This document shows positions 18,056 to 26,885 of a DNA stretch of 64,000 nucleotides, in pieces. The stretch spans positions 434,001 to 498,000 of the forward strand of contig NZ_FXWG01000001.1 of assembly GCF_900177715.1 (NCBI RefSeq). Reading direction: 5' to 3'. The notes beneath the pieces were generated by a model that was not told where the DNA came from, searched no databases, and saw only the letters and a list, made by a program, of their open reading frames with translations. Source of the DNA: Altererythrobacter xiamenensis (GTDB lineage Bacteria; Pseudomonadota; Alphaproteobacteria; Sphingomonadales; Sphingomonadaceae). Each line of letters opens with the position of its first letter. The first letter of the stretch is position 1. Both the position numbers and the translations under genes were made by a program.

Positions 18056-20359
18056 CTACTCGTCTGTAAACCTGTTGTCCTTGGGGAAGCCCTGCGGCGG
18101 CATGCGTCCAGCCGCACCGCGTGCGACCTTCCATTGCCAGATATCGTTCTCGGTCCGGGTGCGGTCGCCCTTCCCGCCCATCTGCCAGCTCAGGCCTTCA
18201 GCCAGAACGAAGGTCTTGGCATCGGACAGTCCGCCGTCGCGATAGCGTTGCAGCATGACACCCTGGCCACGCCCCATCACCGGCACTTCCTCCAGGTTGA
18301 AGACCACCAGCTTGCGGTTGTCGCCCACGCAGGCCACGTGGTCATGCCCCTCAGCGATCTCGCGCATCACCTGCAGCTTCGCATCGCCCTTCAAATTGAC
18401 GACCTGCTTGCCCTTCTTGGTCTCGGCGACGAGGTCCTTGGTCTCCGCGACGAAGCCCTTGCCGATGGACGATGCGAGCAAGAGGCGCCCGCCTTCGCGG
18501 TTTACCACCATGCCCGCAATCCGCGTCTCCGCCTCGAGGTCGATCATCGACTGGACCGGCTCGCCAAAGCCGCGCGCACCGGGCAGCTTGTCCGCGCCCA
18601 ATGTATAAAAGCGCCCGTTTTCCGCCGCGATCAGCACCTTGTCGGTGGTCTGCGCATGGACGATGAAGCCGAGCTCGTCGCCTTCCTTGTACTTGAATTC
18701 CTGATCGAGCGGGACGTGACCCTTGGCCGCGCGGATCCAGCCTTTCTTTGAGAGGATGACCGTCACCGGCTCCTTCTCGATCATCGCGTCCATGCTGAAC
18801 TCGACCGCAGGGGCGGCTTCCTCGATCCGCGTGCGGCGCGCGCCGAGATCCGTATCCTCGCCATACTCCTTGCGCAGCGCCTTGAGGTCGCGCTTCAGGC
18901 GCGTGCGCTGGCGGGCAGGGGAGTCCAGCAGTTTCTGCAGTTCGTCCTGTTCGGCGAGAAGATCATCCTTCTCCTGCCGCAGCTGCATTTCCTCCAGCTT
19001 GCGCAAGCTGCGGAGGCGCATGTTGAGGATCGCTTCGGCCTGGCGGTCGGTGAGCGAAAACTCCTCCATCATCACCGCCTTGGGTTCATCCTCGTATCGG
19101 ATGATCTCGATCACCCGGTCGAGGTTGAGGAAGGCGATGATATAGCCTTCGACCAGCTCCAGCCGCCGCGCGATCTGGTCGAGCCGGTGCTGGCTGCGCC
19201 GCTGCAGGATCTCGATCTGGCTGGCGACCCAGTTCTGCAGCAGCTCCTTCAGTCCCATCACCATCGGCGTGCGCGAAGCGTCGAGCACGTTGAGGTTGAG
19301 GCCGAAGCGGGTTTCCAGATCGGTCAGCTTGTAGAGCGATTCCTTGAGCAGTTCGGGATCGACATTGCGGCTGCGCGGGACGAGCACGATGCGGATGTGC
19401 TCGTCGCTCTCGTCGCGCACATCGTCGAGGATCGGCAGCTTCCTGTCGGCAATCGCCTGCGCGATCTGCTCGATCAGCTTGCCCTTGGGCACCTGGTAGG
19501 GGATTTCGGAAATGACGAGCTGCCATTGTCCGCCGCCCAGCCGTTCGATCCCGGCATCGCGATCCTCGGCCTTGTCCGCTTCGGGCGCATGGAAGCGGCC
19601 GCGCACGCGGAAAGAGCCGCGTCCCGTTTCGTAGGCCTTTGAAATCGCTTCCGCGCTTTCGGGGACGATCCCGCCGGTGGCAAAGTCCGGCCCCTTGAAG
19701 ACTTCCATCAGTTCCTGGTGCGTGACATCCTTGTTGAACATCACCAGCTCGGTCGCGTCGATGATCTCGGCGACATTATGCGAGGGGATATTGGTCGCCA
19801 TGCCGACCGCGATCCCGCTCGCCCCATTGGCGAGCAGGTTCGGGAACAACCCCGGGAAGATCTCCGGCTCCTGCTCTTCGCCATTATAGGTCGGGATGAA
19901 ATCGACCGTCCCTTCGTCCAGCCCTTCCATCAGGCGCAGAGCGGTCCTGGTCAGGCGCGCCTCGGTATAGCGATAGGCGGCGGCGTTATCGCCGTCGATA
20001 TTACCGAAATTACCCTGCCCCTCGACCAGCGGATAGCGGAGCGCGAAATCCTGCGCGAGGCGCACCATCGCGTCATAGACGCTGGCGTCGCCATGCGGAT
20101 GGTATTTACCGATGACGTCGCCGACCACGCGCGCAGACTTCTTGAACGCGCTCGACGGGTCGAGCTTCAGCTGCCGCATGGCCCAGAGCAGGCGGCGGTG
20201 GACCGGCTTCAGCCCGTCGCGCAGATCGGGCAGCGAGCGCGCCGTGATCGTCGAGAGGGCATAGACGAGATAGCGTTCTTCGAGCGCGGAATCGAACGGC
20301 GCATCGACGATCGCATCGAAGGGATCTGGGCCGGAATCATCGAGATCGGTGGTGGACAT
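18056..20359 (-). CDS. parC: DNA topoisomerase IV subunit A
   Basis: Breaks and rejoins DNA strands to unlink daughter chromosomes; works with ParE, which is not in the window. The N-terminal breakage-reunion domain has the catalytic Tyr in [12 protein letters not shown] and the drug-binding stretch [15 protein letters not shown]. In that stretch the place of E. coli ParC Ser80 is Ala and that of Glu84 is Asp. The C-terminal part forms the DNA-wrapping propeller, with shorter and less regular blades than GyrA. Length 767 aa. ATG at 20359. I call ParC rather than GyrA because there is no GyrA-box (QRRGGKG) and the N-terminus is of the ParC type. Confidence 0.92.
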   Translation of the reverse strand: MSTTDLDDSGPDPFDAIVDAPFDSALEERYLVYALSTITARSLPDLRDGLKPVHRRLLWAMRQLKLDPSSAFKKSARVVGDVIGKYHPHGDASVYDAMVRLAQDFALRYPLVEGQGNFGNIDGDNAAAYRYTEARLTRTALRLMEGLDEGTVDFIPTYNGEEQEPEIFPGLFPNLLANGASGIAVGMATNIPSHNVAEIIDATELVMFNKDVTHQELMEVFKGPDFATGGIVPESAEAISKAYETGRGSFRVRGRFHAPEADKAEDRDAGIERLGGGQWQLVISEIPYQVPKGKLIEQIAQAIADRKLPILDDVRDESDEHIRIVLVPRSRNVDPELLKESLYKLTDLETRFGLNLNVLDASRTPMVMGLKELLQNWVASQIEILQRRSQHRLDQIARRLELVEGYIIAFLNLDRVIEIIRYEDEPKAVMMEEFSLTDRQAEAILNMRLRSLRKLEEMQLRQEKDDLLAEQDELQKLLDSPARQRTRLKRDLKALRKEYGEDTDLGARRTRIEEAAPAVEFSMDAMIEKEPVTVILSKKGWIRAAKGHVPLDQEFKYKEGDELGFIVHAQTTDKVLIAAENGRFYTLGADKLPGARGFGEPVQSMIDLEAETRIAGMVVNREGGRLLLASSIGKGFVAETKDLVAETKKGKQVVNLKGDAKLQVMREIAEGHDHVACVGDNRKLVVFNLEEVPVMGRGQGVMLQRYRDGGLSDAKTFVLAEGLSWQMGGKGDRTRTENDIWQWKVARGAAGRMPPQGFPKDNRFTDE

Positions 20360-20457
20360 ACAAGTCGGCTTATCAGAGCCACGGCTCGCCTGTCAGCAAG
20401 GAACATTTGCCTGTCCCCACTCATTGAAGGAGTAACAGCAAATCAAGGAGTTATACT

Positions 20458-21000
20458 ATGACACGCGTGCTTATTATCGCCACCGACGGGTTCGAACAAT
20501 CGGAACTCATGAAGCCCAAGGCCAATCTCGAAGACGCCGGCGTATCGACGACCGTTGCAAGTCTCGAAGATGGTGAGATCAAGGGTTGGGACCAGAAGGA
20601 CTGGGGTGAAAGCGTCCAAGTAGACATCACGGTCGATGAGGTATCGAGTAACGACTATGACGCGCTGATGCTGCCGGGCGGTCAGATGAACCCGGACATC
20701 CTGCGCATGAACGACCGTGTCATCGATCTCGTTCGCGAGTTCGACAAGGCGGGCAAGCCGATCGCAGCCATCTGCCACGCACCGTGGTTGCTCGCCGAAG
20801 CCAAGATCATCGAAGGCAAAACCGTGACCGGTTGGCCGTCAATCCGCACCGACCTCAAGAATGCCGGTGCCGCCGTGGTCGATGAAGAAGTCGCACAGGA
20901 TGGCAACCTCATCACCTCGCGTAATCCGGACGACATCCCCGCATTTTCGAAGGCGCTCATCGGCGCACTCGACAAGGTGAAGGTCTCGGAGAACGCCTGA
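20458..21000 (+). CDS. DJ-1/PfpI family protein (class I amidotransferase-like)
   Basis: A 180-aa protein of the PfpI/YhbO branch. The nucleophile Cys sits in AAICHAPWLLAEA and the conserved Glu/Asp region in LMLPGGQMNPD. The C-terminal GNLITSRNPDDIPAFSKALI is typical. Members have been described as stress proteins, chaperones or glyoxalase/deglycase enzymes; the exact activity is not settled. An AAGGAGT site precedes the ATG and a strong terminator follows, so it is probably a one-gene unit. Confidence 0.92.
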   Translation: MTRVLIIATDGFEQSELMKPKANLEDAGVSTTVASLEDGEIKGWDQKDWGESVQVDITVDEVSSNDYDALMLPGGQMNPDILRMNDRVIDLVREFDKAGKPIAAICHAPWLLAEAKIIEGKTVTGWPSIRTDLKNAGAAVVDEEVAQDGNLITSRNPDDIPAFSKALIGALDKVKVSENA

Positions 21001-21044
21001 TCCGACAGCTTCTGGGCCGGTCCATCCCCGGTCCACAGCGAGGA

Positions 21045-21076
21045 CCCCGCTGCGTCACTGGCGCGGCGGGGTTTTT
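21045..21076 (+). terminator. Intrinsic terminator after the PfpI gene
   Basis: A 10-bp GC-rich stem (21045-21054 with 21062-21071, one G-U pair), a seven-base loop and five T residues at 21072-21076. Confidence 0.9.
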
Positions 21077-21102
21077 GCTGTCCGTCGCTCGTGCGAATCT
21101 GC

Positions 21103-21120
21103 TATCGAGAACTCTCGATA
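21103..21120. promoter_or_regulatory. Perfect 8-2-8 inverted repeat upstream of the PilZ gene
   Basis: TATCGAGA-AC-TCTCGATA is a perfect dyad with no T-run after it, so it is more like an operator than a terminator. It lies about 160 bases before the PilZ-domain gene, in a 200-base gap. Confidence 0.45.
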
Positions 21121-21278
21121 ATACGCCTTGTCGGCTTCATGATCGCGTTCGCCCAGTTCGGGTTAGGCCGGTATAACCCCAATGAGCGTCAATTTTCGGT
21201 CGATATACTGACAACGCGTGCTTGATAAGCGGCAGGCTCCCTTTAGGAATTTGCAAGGCGCATAATTCTTATGTGACT

Positions 21279-21830
21279 ATGATCGTAAGTTCCGTTCCGC
21301 AGGTGGGGTTGGATGGCCGAATGGGTGGATTTGCACGCCCTCTCCTTGCTGAAATACATCAGGACAGCCGCCGGGCCGAACGGCGGACTCTGAGCCTGTC
21401 GACGCAGGTCTCATCCTATGAGGATTCGACCAAGGCGCTGATCCATGACCTGTCCGAGAACGGGCTGATGATCGAAACCTCGGCCGAGCTCAAACCGGGT
21501 GACAGCCTGTTCGTGGACCTTCCCTTCGTCGGCACCATCGAGGCGCGCATCGTGTGGCAGAAGGATTCGTCCTACGGTTGCGAGTTCATAGAACCTGTCT
21601 CGCAAGCTACGGTCAGCGCCGCATTGTTGCGGTCCACCCCCGAGATTCCCCAAAGCCGTCCCGAAACGGTGATCGAGGAGCTCAAGGTAGGTGTGAAGCC
21701 GACGCTTGAAGAAATGACCAGTTGGGAAGTCGAATTCGAACGCACCAAAGGTGCCACCGGATACCAGCTTATCGGTTTTCGCCAGACCCAGGACGGCACC
21801 ATTATCGCCATGGTCACGAAGACGAATTGA
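21279..21830 (+). CDS. PilZ domain protein
   Basis: A single PilZ domain with tail, about 183 aa. PilZ domains often bind cyclic di-GMP through an RxxxR motif and a later (D/N)xSxxG motif; here these are RRAERR and DLSENG, both present. The strands VDLPFVGTIEARIVWQ and YGCEFIEPVS follow. The C-terminal 60 residues are not recognised. Start is uncertain: TTG at 21222, ATG at 21279 or ATG at 21321 are in frame, and none has a strong ribosome site; I take 21279. It lies shortly before a cell-wall hydrolase and an exopolysaccharide cluster, processes that c-di-GMP often controls, but no direct link is shown. Confidence 0.85.
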   Translation: MIVSSVPQVGLDGRMGGFARPLLAEIHQDSRRAERRTLSLSTQVSSYEDSTKALIHDLSENGLMIETSAELKPGDSLFVDLPFVGTIEARIVWQKDSSYGCEFIEPVSQATVSAALLRSTPEIPQSRPETVIEELKVGVKPTLEEMTSWEVEFERTKGATGYQLIGFRQTQDGTIIAMVTKTN

Positions 21831-22022
21831 GGCGGATTTCCGCTCTTTTTCCCGGTTTTTCGTGCCGATAGCAGCAACCCTTTAGAGTAATATCCATTGG
21901 CCGTCAGCCGATGTAACCTGCCATCACAATCTGGCGGTTCAACAGGCGTCCTGCCCACTATTCAGGTGCGCCCGCAGCCGCCAGCTTGGCGATTGCCGCA
22001 AACCTTGAAACGGGGGGTTGTT

Positions 22023-22451
22023 ATGAACCAGGACGGAAATGCACGGGGCACGCGTTGTCTGGCCGGAATCGAAAGCGATCTGATGAAAGCGGAAGAAGCC
22101 TTCATCGATGCCGACACGCGCTTCAAGAAGGCCGAGCTTGATCGCCAGGCCGCGCTGGAGACGATCAACAAGCATCAGATCGAAATGGACAATTTCATCG
22201 CCGAGATGCGTCAGCACAGCGTTCCTGGAACCAAATGGCATCCGTCACAAGACGACAACGGAGCCGATACCCTGGAATTGCACAACGAGGACATCGTTCG
22301 TGGCGAGGCGCGCGATGAACCTGTCGACCTTGCGCTTTCGTCCGAGGAGAACAAGCGGCTTCTCGAATCCGAGTTCAAGGATGCCAAGGAGCCGGTCCGC
22401 GAGCGGAGTGATGACCCCGTTCTCAAGGTCGTTTCCGGCAAGCGAGCCTGA
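22023..22451 (+). CDS. Hypothetical coiled-coil protein (142 aa)
   Basis: Soluble, highly charged protein. Residues about 15-64 form a long helix that looks like a coiled coil (GIESDLMKAEEAFIDADTRF, then KKAELDRQAALETINKHQI). The rest is acidic and probably unstructured. A GGGGGG ribosome site lies seven bases before the ATG at 22023, so I reject the ORF start at 21897. No family recognised. It stands alone between the PilZ and the cell-wall hydrolase genes, all in the same direction. Confidence 0.65.
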   Translation: MNQDGNARGTRCLAGIESDLMKAEEAFIDADTRFKKAELDRQAALETINKHQIEMDNFIAEMRQHSVPGTKWHPSQDDNGADTLELHNEDIVRGEARDEPVDLALSSEENKRLLESEFKDAKEPVRERSDDPVLKVVSGKRA

Positions 22452-22521
22452 TCGGACCTTCTTAAAAGCCCAGCGATAACCCCAAAGCGCAATAGCGGGT
22501 CGGACCTGTGCGATGCTAATT

Positions 22522-22539
22522 TCTCGACATTGATCGAGA
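22522..22539. promoter_or_regulatory. 6-6-6 inverted repeat just before the cell-wall hydrolase gene
   Basis: TCTCGA-N6-TCGAGA lies 17 bases before the start codon. Its half-site ATCGAGA also occurs in the dyad at 21103-21120. It could be an operator or a small mRNA hairpin near the ribosome site. Confidence 0.3.
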
Positions 22540-22555
22540 GGGCATCGAACGAGGC

Positions 22556-23788
22556 ATGGAATCCGATCTTGCCAGCAGGCTGAGGACTGTCACCGGCACC
22601 GCTACCGAGCGGGTCCGGTCAGCCCTGCAGCATCGCCGCGCCAAGCCGTTATCGCTGGCAATCGCATCGAGCTGCGCTGCCGCCCTCATCTTTCCGAGCC
22701 CCCTCGCCCGCCACGAAGGCTGGACGCACATCGGTGCCGGAAGCGCGCGGGCGAGCACATTTGCAGCGGGCACCGAGTTGCCTGATGCCGCCCGCACGAA
22801 CGCCCTTCTTTCCACCGTATCGGCACAGGCGATAAGTGCAGCGCCGACGCTGCGAAACGCCCTACCCTTCCGCTACAGCGGCAGCGATGCCAATCGCTCT
22901 CGCGCAGCAGAATGCCTTGCGGCCGCTGCCTGGTACGAGATCGGCAACGATCGCGAGGGCCAGAGGGCAGTTATCCAGACGGTGATCAACCGGGTGAACC
23001 ATCCCGGCTTTCCCAATTCGGTTTGCGGCGTGGTATTCCAGGGATCGCACCTAAGGACGGGGTGCCAGTTCACCTTTACCTGCGACGGCTCGCTGCAGCG
23101 CCGCCGTCCCTCGGCCGCCTCATGGAAGAAGGCTTTGGCCGTCGCGGAAGAAGCGCTCGACGGTTTTGTCGACACATCGATCGGGACCGCGACTCATTAT
23201 CACGCGGACTATGTTTCGCCCTGGTGGAGCTCCCACCTACAGCGCCTGACCGCTGTCGGACCGCATGTGTTCTATCGCTGGTCCGGTAGTCGCGGCAATT
23301 TCTCGAGCCGCGTCAGGCTCGATGCCGAACAGGACTACGACGCCCTGGTTCGCAAGAGCGCAGAGACCGAGCGCGATATCGAGGCGGGCAGAGAGATCGC
23401 CGGCGGCACGGCCGAGACACAACTCGCCAGCCTGTCCGGCCCGCCGACCTCCCCGGGCAAGATGGCGCCGGTCCAGCCAAGCGATAGCGCGATCGTGGTT
23501 ACGCTAGCTGCCAACCAGCCGAGCGGCCGCTGGGCAGTCGAAGCGATGAAAGCTTGCAGCGGAAGCAGCGATTGCCGCGTCATCGGTTATCGCAACAGCG
23601 GTCTTGCTTCAGCCAACCGCGCACGCGCCGCCGGCATGCGCGACCGGCCGACGTTTCTCTTCCTGCGTGACGAGGTATCAGGGATGAACCTGGCCCTATG
23701 GGACTGCGAAACCATAGAGCGGCCGCAGAAAAGCCAATGCCTCCCCGATGACGGAGCGGCTCTGCGCAAATTGATGGTGGAAAGCTGA
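22556..23788 (+). CDS. Cell wall hydrolase (SleB-type)
   Basis: A 410-aa protein with a Hydrolase_2/SleB domain at about residues 115-245: it begins with RSRAAECLAAAAWYEIG, has the Glu expected for a lytic transglycosylase in that helix, and contains QTVINRVNHPGFPNSVCGVV and GATHYHADYVSPWW-like blocks. The N-terminus has one hydrophobic stretch (about residues 34-46) that may be an uncleaved membrane anchor. The C-terminal 120 residues (CSGSSDCRVIGYRNSG) are not recognised. It probably trims peptidoglycan in the periplasm; in sphingomonads such proteins are common outside sporulation. Confidence 0.85.
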   Translation: MESDLASRLRTVTGTATERVRSALQHRRAKPLSLAIASSCAAALIFPSPLARHEGWTHIGAGSARASTFAAGTELPDAARTNALLSTVSAQAISAAPTLRNALPFRYSGSDANRSRAAECLAAAAWYEIGNDREGQRAVIQTVINRVNHPGFPNSVCGVVFQGSHLRTGCQFTFTCDGSLQRRRPSAASWKKALAVAEEALDGFVDTSIGTATHYHADYVSPWWSSHLQRLTAVGPHVFYRWSGSRGNFSSRVRLDAEQDYDALVRKSAETERDIEAGREIAGGTAETQLASLSGPPTSPGKMAPVQPSDSAIVVTLAANQPSGRWAVEAMKACSGSSDCRVIGYRNSGLASANRARAAGMRDRPTFLFLRDEVSGMNLALWDCETIERPQKSQCLPDDGAALRKLMVES

Positions 23789-23895
23789 CGTAGCCGAAGA
23801 GCCTCCGACAGCACAGGAAGTCATCGACCAGTGATAGCCGGGGAGGACAGGCGCAGTTGTCCAGCCTGCGCTTATCTACTCAACCCGATAGCTGA

Positions 23896-24585
23896 TCAGC
23901 CGTTTCCGACGGCAACACGGTCCTGCGATGCAGAGTGATAGTTGGAAAAGCCGCGCGTGCTTGCCCACATGGCTGCCTGCGTGCGGTTGCTCACGTCGAG
24001 CTTGCGCAGGATCGCCTTTACATGGACCTTCACGGTGGCTTCGCAAACATCGAGTTCGCGCGCGATCACCTTGTTCGAATAGCCTGCCATCAGGCAGCAG
24101 AGCACATCACGCTCACGCAGTGAGAGCTTGGCATCCTCCATCTCGTGCTCGAGATCGGGAGCCGGCATCGCCTGGTCGAAATTGTGACGACCCAGTACGT
24201 CGGCAAGCTGGGAAGGCAGCACCTTCTCACCCATCGCGACAAGCTGCAGCGCGGTGATCAGAGGATCGGAATTCATCGATTTCACGATGTAACCATCGAC
24301 CCCTGCATCGAAGCACTCGATGAGCCGATCCATTTCGAACTGATCGACCAGCACAGCGATCCGGGCCGATTCATACTCGGCCGCAATCTGCCTGATGGCA
24401 TCGAGCTGGGCCGTGCGGTCCGGAAGGTCGATCAGCACGGTGAAGTCGGCATCGAGTCCGGCCTTCGCCACTCGCTCCACCCCTCGGCAGGACATCAGGA
24501 CATTGAACCCGTTGGCCGACAGAATCCTGTGTAGCCCCTCCCGGGAGATATCGTTCAAGCTAATAAGGCAAAGGTCGCTGGACAT
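23896..24585 (-). CDS. LuxR/NarL-type response regulator with degenerate receiver
   Basis: A 229-aa regulator. The C-terminal helix-turn-helix is intact (LSLRERDVLCCLMAGYSNKV, VCEATVKVHVKAILRKL). The receiver keeps a possible phosphoacceptor Asp (TVLIDLPD) and the Lys (GYIVKSM), but the acidic pair that binds Mg is replaced (CLISLND in place of the usual LLVDDHP). Phosphorylation may therefore be lost or altered. It lies directly before the exopolysaccharide cluster with a 323-base gap, on the same strand as the export lipoprotein gene, which follows downstream of its start side. A role in controlling the cluster is inferred from position only. Confidence 0.85.
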   Translation of the reverse strand: MSSDLCLISLNDISREGLHRILSANGFNVLMSCRGVERVAKAGLDADFTVLIDLPDRTAQLDAIRQIAAEYESARIAVLVDQFEMDRLIECFDAGVDGYIVKSMNSDPLITALQLVAMGEKVLPSQLADVLGRHNFDQAMPAPDLEHEMEDAKLSLRERDVLCCLMAGYSNKVIARELDVCEATVKVHVKAILRKLDVSNRTQAAMWASTRGFSNYHSASQDRVAVGNG

Positions 24586-24908
24586 AGCGAGTTTCCTCGA
24601 AAAATTATCTACGGTTACCCCAAAGCCGTAAAGGTCAGCAAAACCACGGTTGGGTTATCCTTTTAGATATTGGCCGTGGCAGCGACTCCGAACGGCTAAC
24701 GAGGATGATGCTGTAAACCCGACTAAGAATCAACGCCCTTTTTGAAATTAGATCGAAGCGCCCCAGAGCGGGTCAGTTTGAGTTAGTCTCTCGGACTTAC
24801 AGCATTTCGGCACCGCTGACTTGTATCAAATCGACGCGCGACAAGGCTGCCTGACGATTCAATCGATTGCGCGTTCGATCTGCCGAATTTTCGCCGATTT
24901 TGAGCGGA
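24586..24908. other. 323-nt gap between regulator and export gene
   Basis: No ORF of note. It is richer in A and T than its neighbours and should hold the promoter of the LuxR-type regulator (start 24585) and the 3' end of the export gene transcript. A 9-bp inverted repeat (24708-24716 and 24797-24805) is 80 bases apart; I give it little weight. Confidence 0.5.
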
Positions 24909-25511
24909 TCAGAAGAAGGATTCGCGCACCGTGATGGTGTCGCCAGGCGCCACTTTGAGCGGAGCCTGGCCGAGTCGCACCAGCTTGCTCTCGGGCCAGA
25001 TCTGGCGCTTCAGAACGACCGAATTGCGCTCCGCCCGCGGCGTGAAACCGCCAGCCTTCGCGACCGCCTGTTCCAGGGTAAGTTCGCCATTGTGCGGATA
25101 TTCGCCGGGAGTCGCGACTTCGCCAAGAATGAAGAAGCTGCGATGCTCGAGTATCTCGATCGACACCTTGGGATAGAGAACATAGCCCCCGTCGGAGAGG
25201 CGCGTCTCGATCAGCTTGGCGACCTCTGACGGCGTCTTGTCCTTCACCACGATCGGTTCGATCAGCGGCATCGCCAGCGTGCCGCCAATCCCCACGTCGT
25301 AATCGCCGGTCAGCGTCTCCTCGTCGAAAACGGTGACCTTGAGCTGGTCGCCCGCGTCGATGAAATAACCCGGTGCAAGCTCGCTATTTGCCTGCGAAGC
25401 GGACATGACTGAAAGATCGCTTCCCCCGCAGGCCGCAGCCAGCGAAATCGCTCCTGCAACAATAAGGCCGCGTGCCGCGATGGGCATTCTGGCGAGCATT
25501 CGCTTGGACAT
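24909..25511 (-). CDS. Polysaccharide export lipoprotein (Wza/GumB-like)
   Basis: Outer membrane polysaccharide export protein of about 200 aa. Signal peptide with lipobox LAAAC (GAISLAAACGG). Then the Poly_export domain (PGYFIDAGDQLKVTVFDEET, ending VSIEILEHRSFFILGEV) and one SLBB domain (ATPGEYPHNGELTLEQAVAKA). The ATG at 25511 has a GAGGAGGG ribosome site, so I reject 25556. It diverges from the priming transferase gene. With the tyrosine autokinase and the BBP2 barrel it should form the envelope-spanning export channel. It is shorter than E. coli Wza (379 aa) and closer to GumB. Confidence 0.92.
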   Translation of the reverse strand: MSKRMLARMPIAARGLIVAGAISLAAACGGSDLSVMSASQANSELAPGYFIDAGDQLKVTVFDEETLTGDYDVGIGGTLAMPLIEPIVVKDKTPSEVAKLIETRLSDGGYVLYPKVSIEILEHRSFFILGEVATPGEYPHNGELTLEQAVAKAGGFTPRAERNSVVLKRQIWPESKLVRLGQAPLKVAPGDTITVRESFF

Positions 25512-25809
25512 CGCACAACCCTCCTCAACTGGTCTGCCAGAAGCGCATCCGCGCACCCGGCGTGTCGTGTCAGATAGTGCCAGATTATGCCAAGGCCTCA
25601 GCCGATTACATTACCATTTGGGGGGAGCGCGGCGGGAAGTGGAGCACCCTCTTATGCCCCCTTTGGCGGGAAGGGTTTACACCCGATGCGCGATTGTTCG
25701 CAGAGCCAATCTGATGGAGTTTGATGGTCGGCTCTCTCCTCGTTCGAACCGCACGGGGAGAGGGCTTCCACAGGGATCTTCTCGACCAGCGATCAAGCAA
25801 CCGGACCAG

Positions 25810-26559
25810 ATGCATACGACGAGACATGACAGCGCTTTGGGGGAGGCGAGAACGTCTGCGGACGCAGGCCTTTTCAGCTCGACCTCTTCGCTCTCGGAGC
25901 GGGAACTGATCGCGACGGCGTCGCATCTGGTAACCGCTTCGCGTGAGCAAGAGAGCTGGCATTACCGCGCTGTCGACATAGTGGTGGCCACCGCGCTGCT
26001 CGTCTTTCTCGCGCCGGTAATGCTGCTGGCAGCACTTGCCATCAAGCTCTCCAGCCCGGGGCCGATCATCTTCAATCAGACCCGCGTAGGTATGAACGGG
26101 CGGACCTTCGGGTGCCTCAAGTTCCGCACCATGCGGATCGATGCAGCAGAGCAGCTGGCAAATCTTCTCGCCAACAATCCGGAACTTGCCGAGGAATGGG
26201 CGCGCGACCAGAAGCTGAGCAGCGATCCGAGGATCACGCCGGTCGGCGCGTTCCTGCGCCTTTCGAGCATCGACGAATTGCCGCAGCTCTTGAACGTCAT
26301 CCGCGGTGAAATGAGTCTCGTCGGCCCGCGTCCCATCGTCGAAGACGAAGCGCTGCGTTACGGCCGCTATATCACGAGCTACTTCAGCGTCCGCCCTGGC
26401 CTGACCGGAATCTGGCAGGTCAGCGGACGCAACGACACGTCCTATCGCAGGCGCGTTGCCGCCGACGTCGTTTACGCACGGTCGCGCTCGTTCTGGCTCA
26501 ACATGAGAATATTGCTGGCAACAATACCGGCGGTGATCAATGCGGAGGGGGCGCGCTGA
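25810..26559 (+). CDS. Polyprenyl-phosphate sugar-1-phosphate transferase (ExoY-like)
   Basis: Starts repeat-unit assembly by moving a sugar-1-phosphate from a nucleotide sugar to undecaprenyl phosphate. One transmembrane helix (about residues 56-79, VVATALLVFLAPVMLLAALA), then the catalytic domain with LSSPGPIIFNQTRVG, KFRTMR, SSIDELPQLLNV and LVGPRPIV, ending with RPGLTGIWQVSGRN. Length 249 aa, the short form without an N-terminal multi-helix part. I choose the ATG at 25810; earlier in-frame ATGs at 25714 and 25405 would add sequence without any family match, and the last overlaps the divergent export gene. First gene of the plus-strand assembly operon. Confidence 0.9.
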   Translation: MHTTRHDSALGEARTSADAGLFSSTSSLSERELIATASHLVTASREQESWHYRAVDIVVATALLVFLAPVMLLAALAIKLSSPGPIIFNQTRVGMNGRTFGCLKFRTMRIDAAEQLANLLANNPELAEEWARDQKLSSDPRITPVGAFLRLSSIDELPQLLNVIRGEMSLVGPRPIVEDEALRYGRYITSYFSVRPGLTGIWQVSGRNDTSYRRRVAADVVYARSRSFWLNMRILLATIPAVINAEGAR

Positions 26560-26885
26560 CTATGCTGAATGAAGCGGTTCAAATCAGCCAGAAAATGAGG
26601 GCCCAGAGCCCGACGGCCAGCGGCGCCGCGAACATGAGCCCGCGGGCGAAGCTGCCGGAGCGTGGCGCACGACCGCGCGCCCCGCGCGATTTTACCGGCG
26701 CGGACGACTCTTTCGCGATCACTGCCCTATCCATAATGGCTATCGATCTACTCCTTTTGGCGGAGAAATGCCAGAGGGCACTACTACCTAGTCGCACCTT
26801 CTTCTCAAACCCCCTGCGGGCGGTGAGGTTCCTCAGGAACGCTGAGTCGAGCGCGCGGCGGTCCATTCTCCATGTCTGGCGCGAG
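26560..26885 (+). other. Region of uncertain coding status before the barrel gene
   Basis: The frame of the downstream barrel protein stays open from an ATG at 26562, but the added 108 residues look unlike a signal peptide: a mixed, basic stretch with a short hydrophobic segment (FAITALSIMAIDLLLLAE). Either it is an unusually long N-terminal leader or an untranslated leader. I see no other gene here. Confidence 0.4.

Noticed and set aside
24708..24805. A 9-bp inverted repeat (ATGCTGTAA and TTACAGCAT) 80 bases apart
   Set aside because: A repeat of this length with a wide spacer is likely enough by chance in a 323-base gap.
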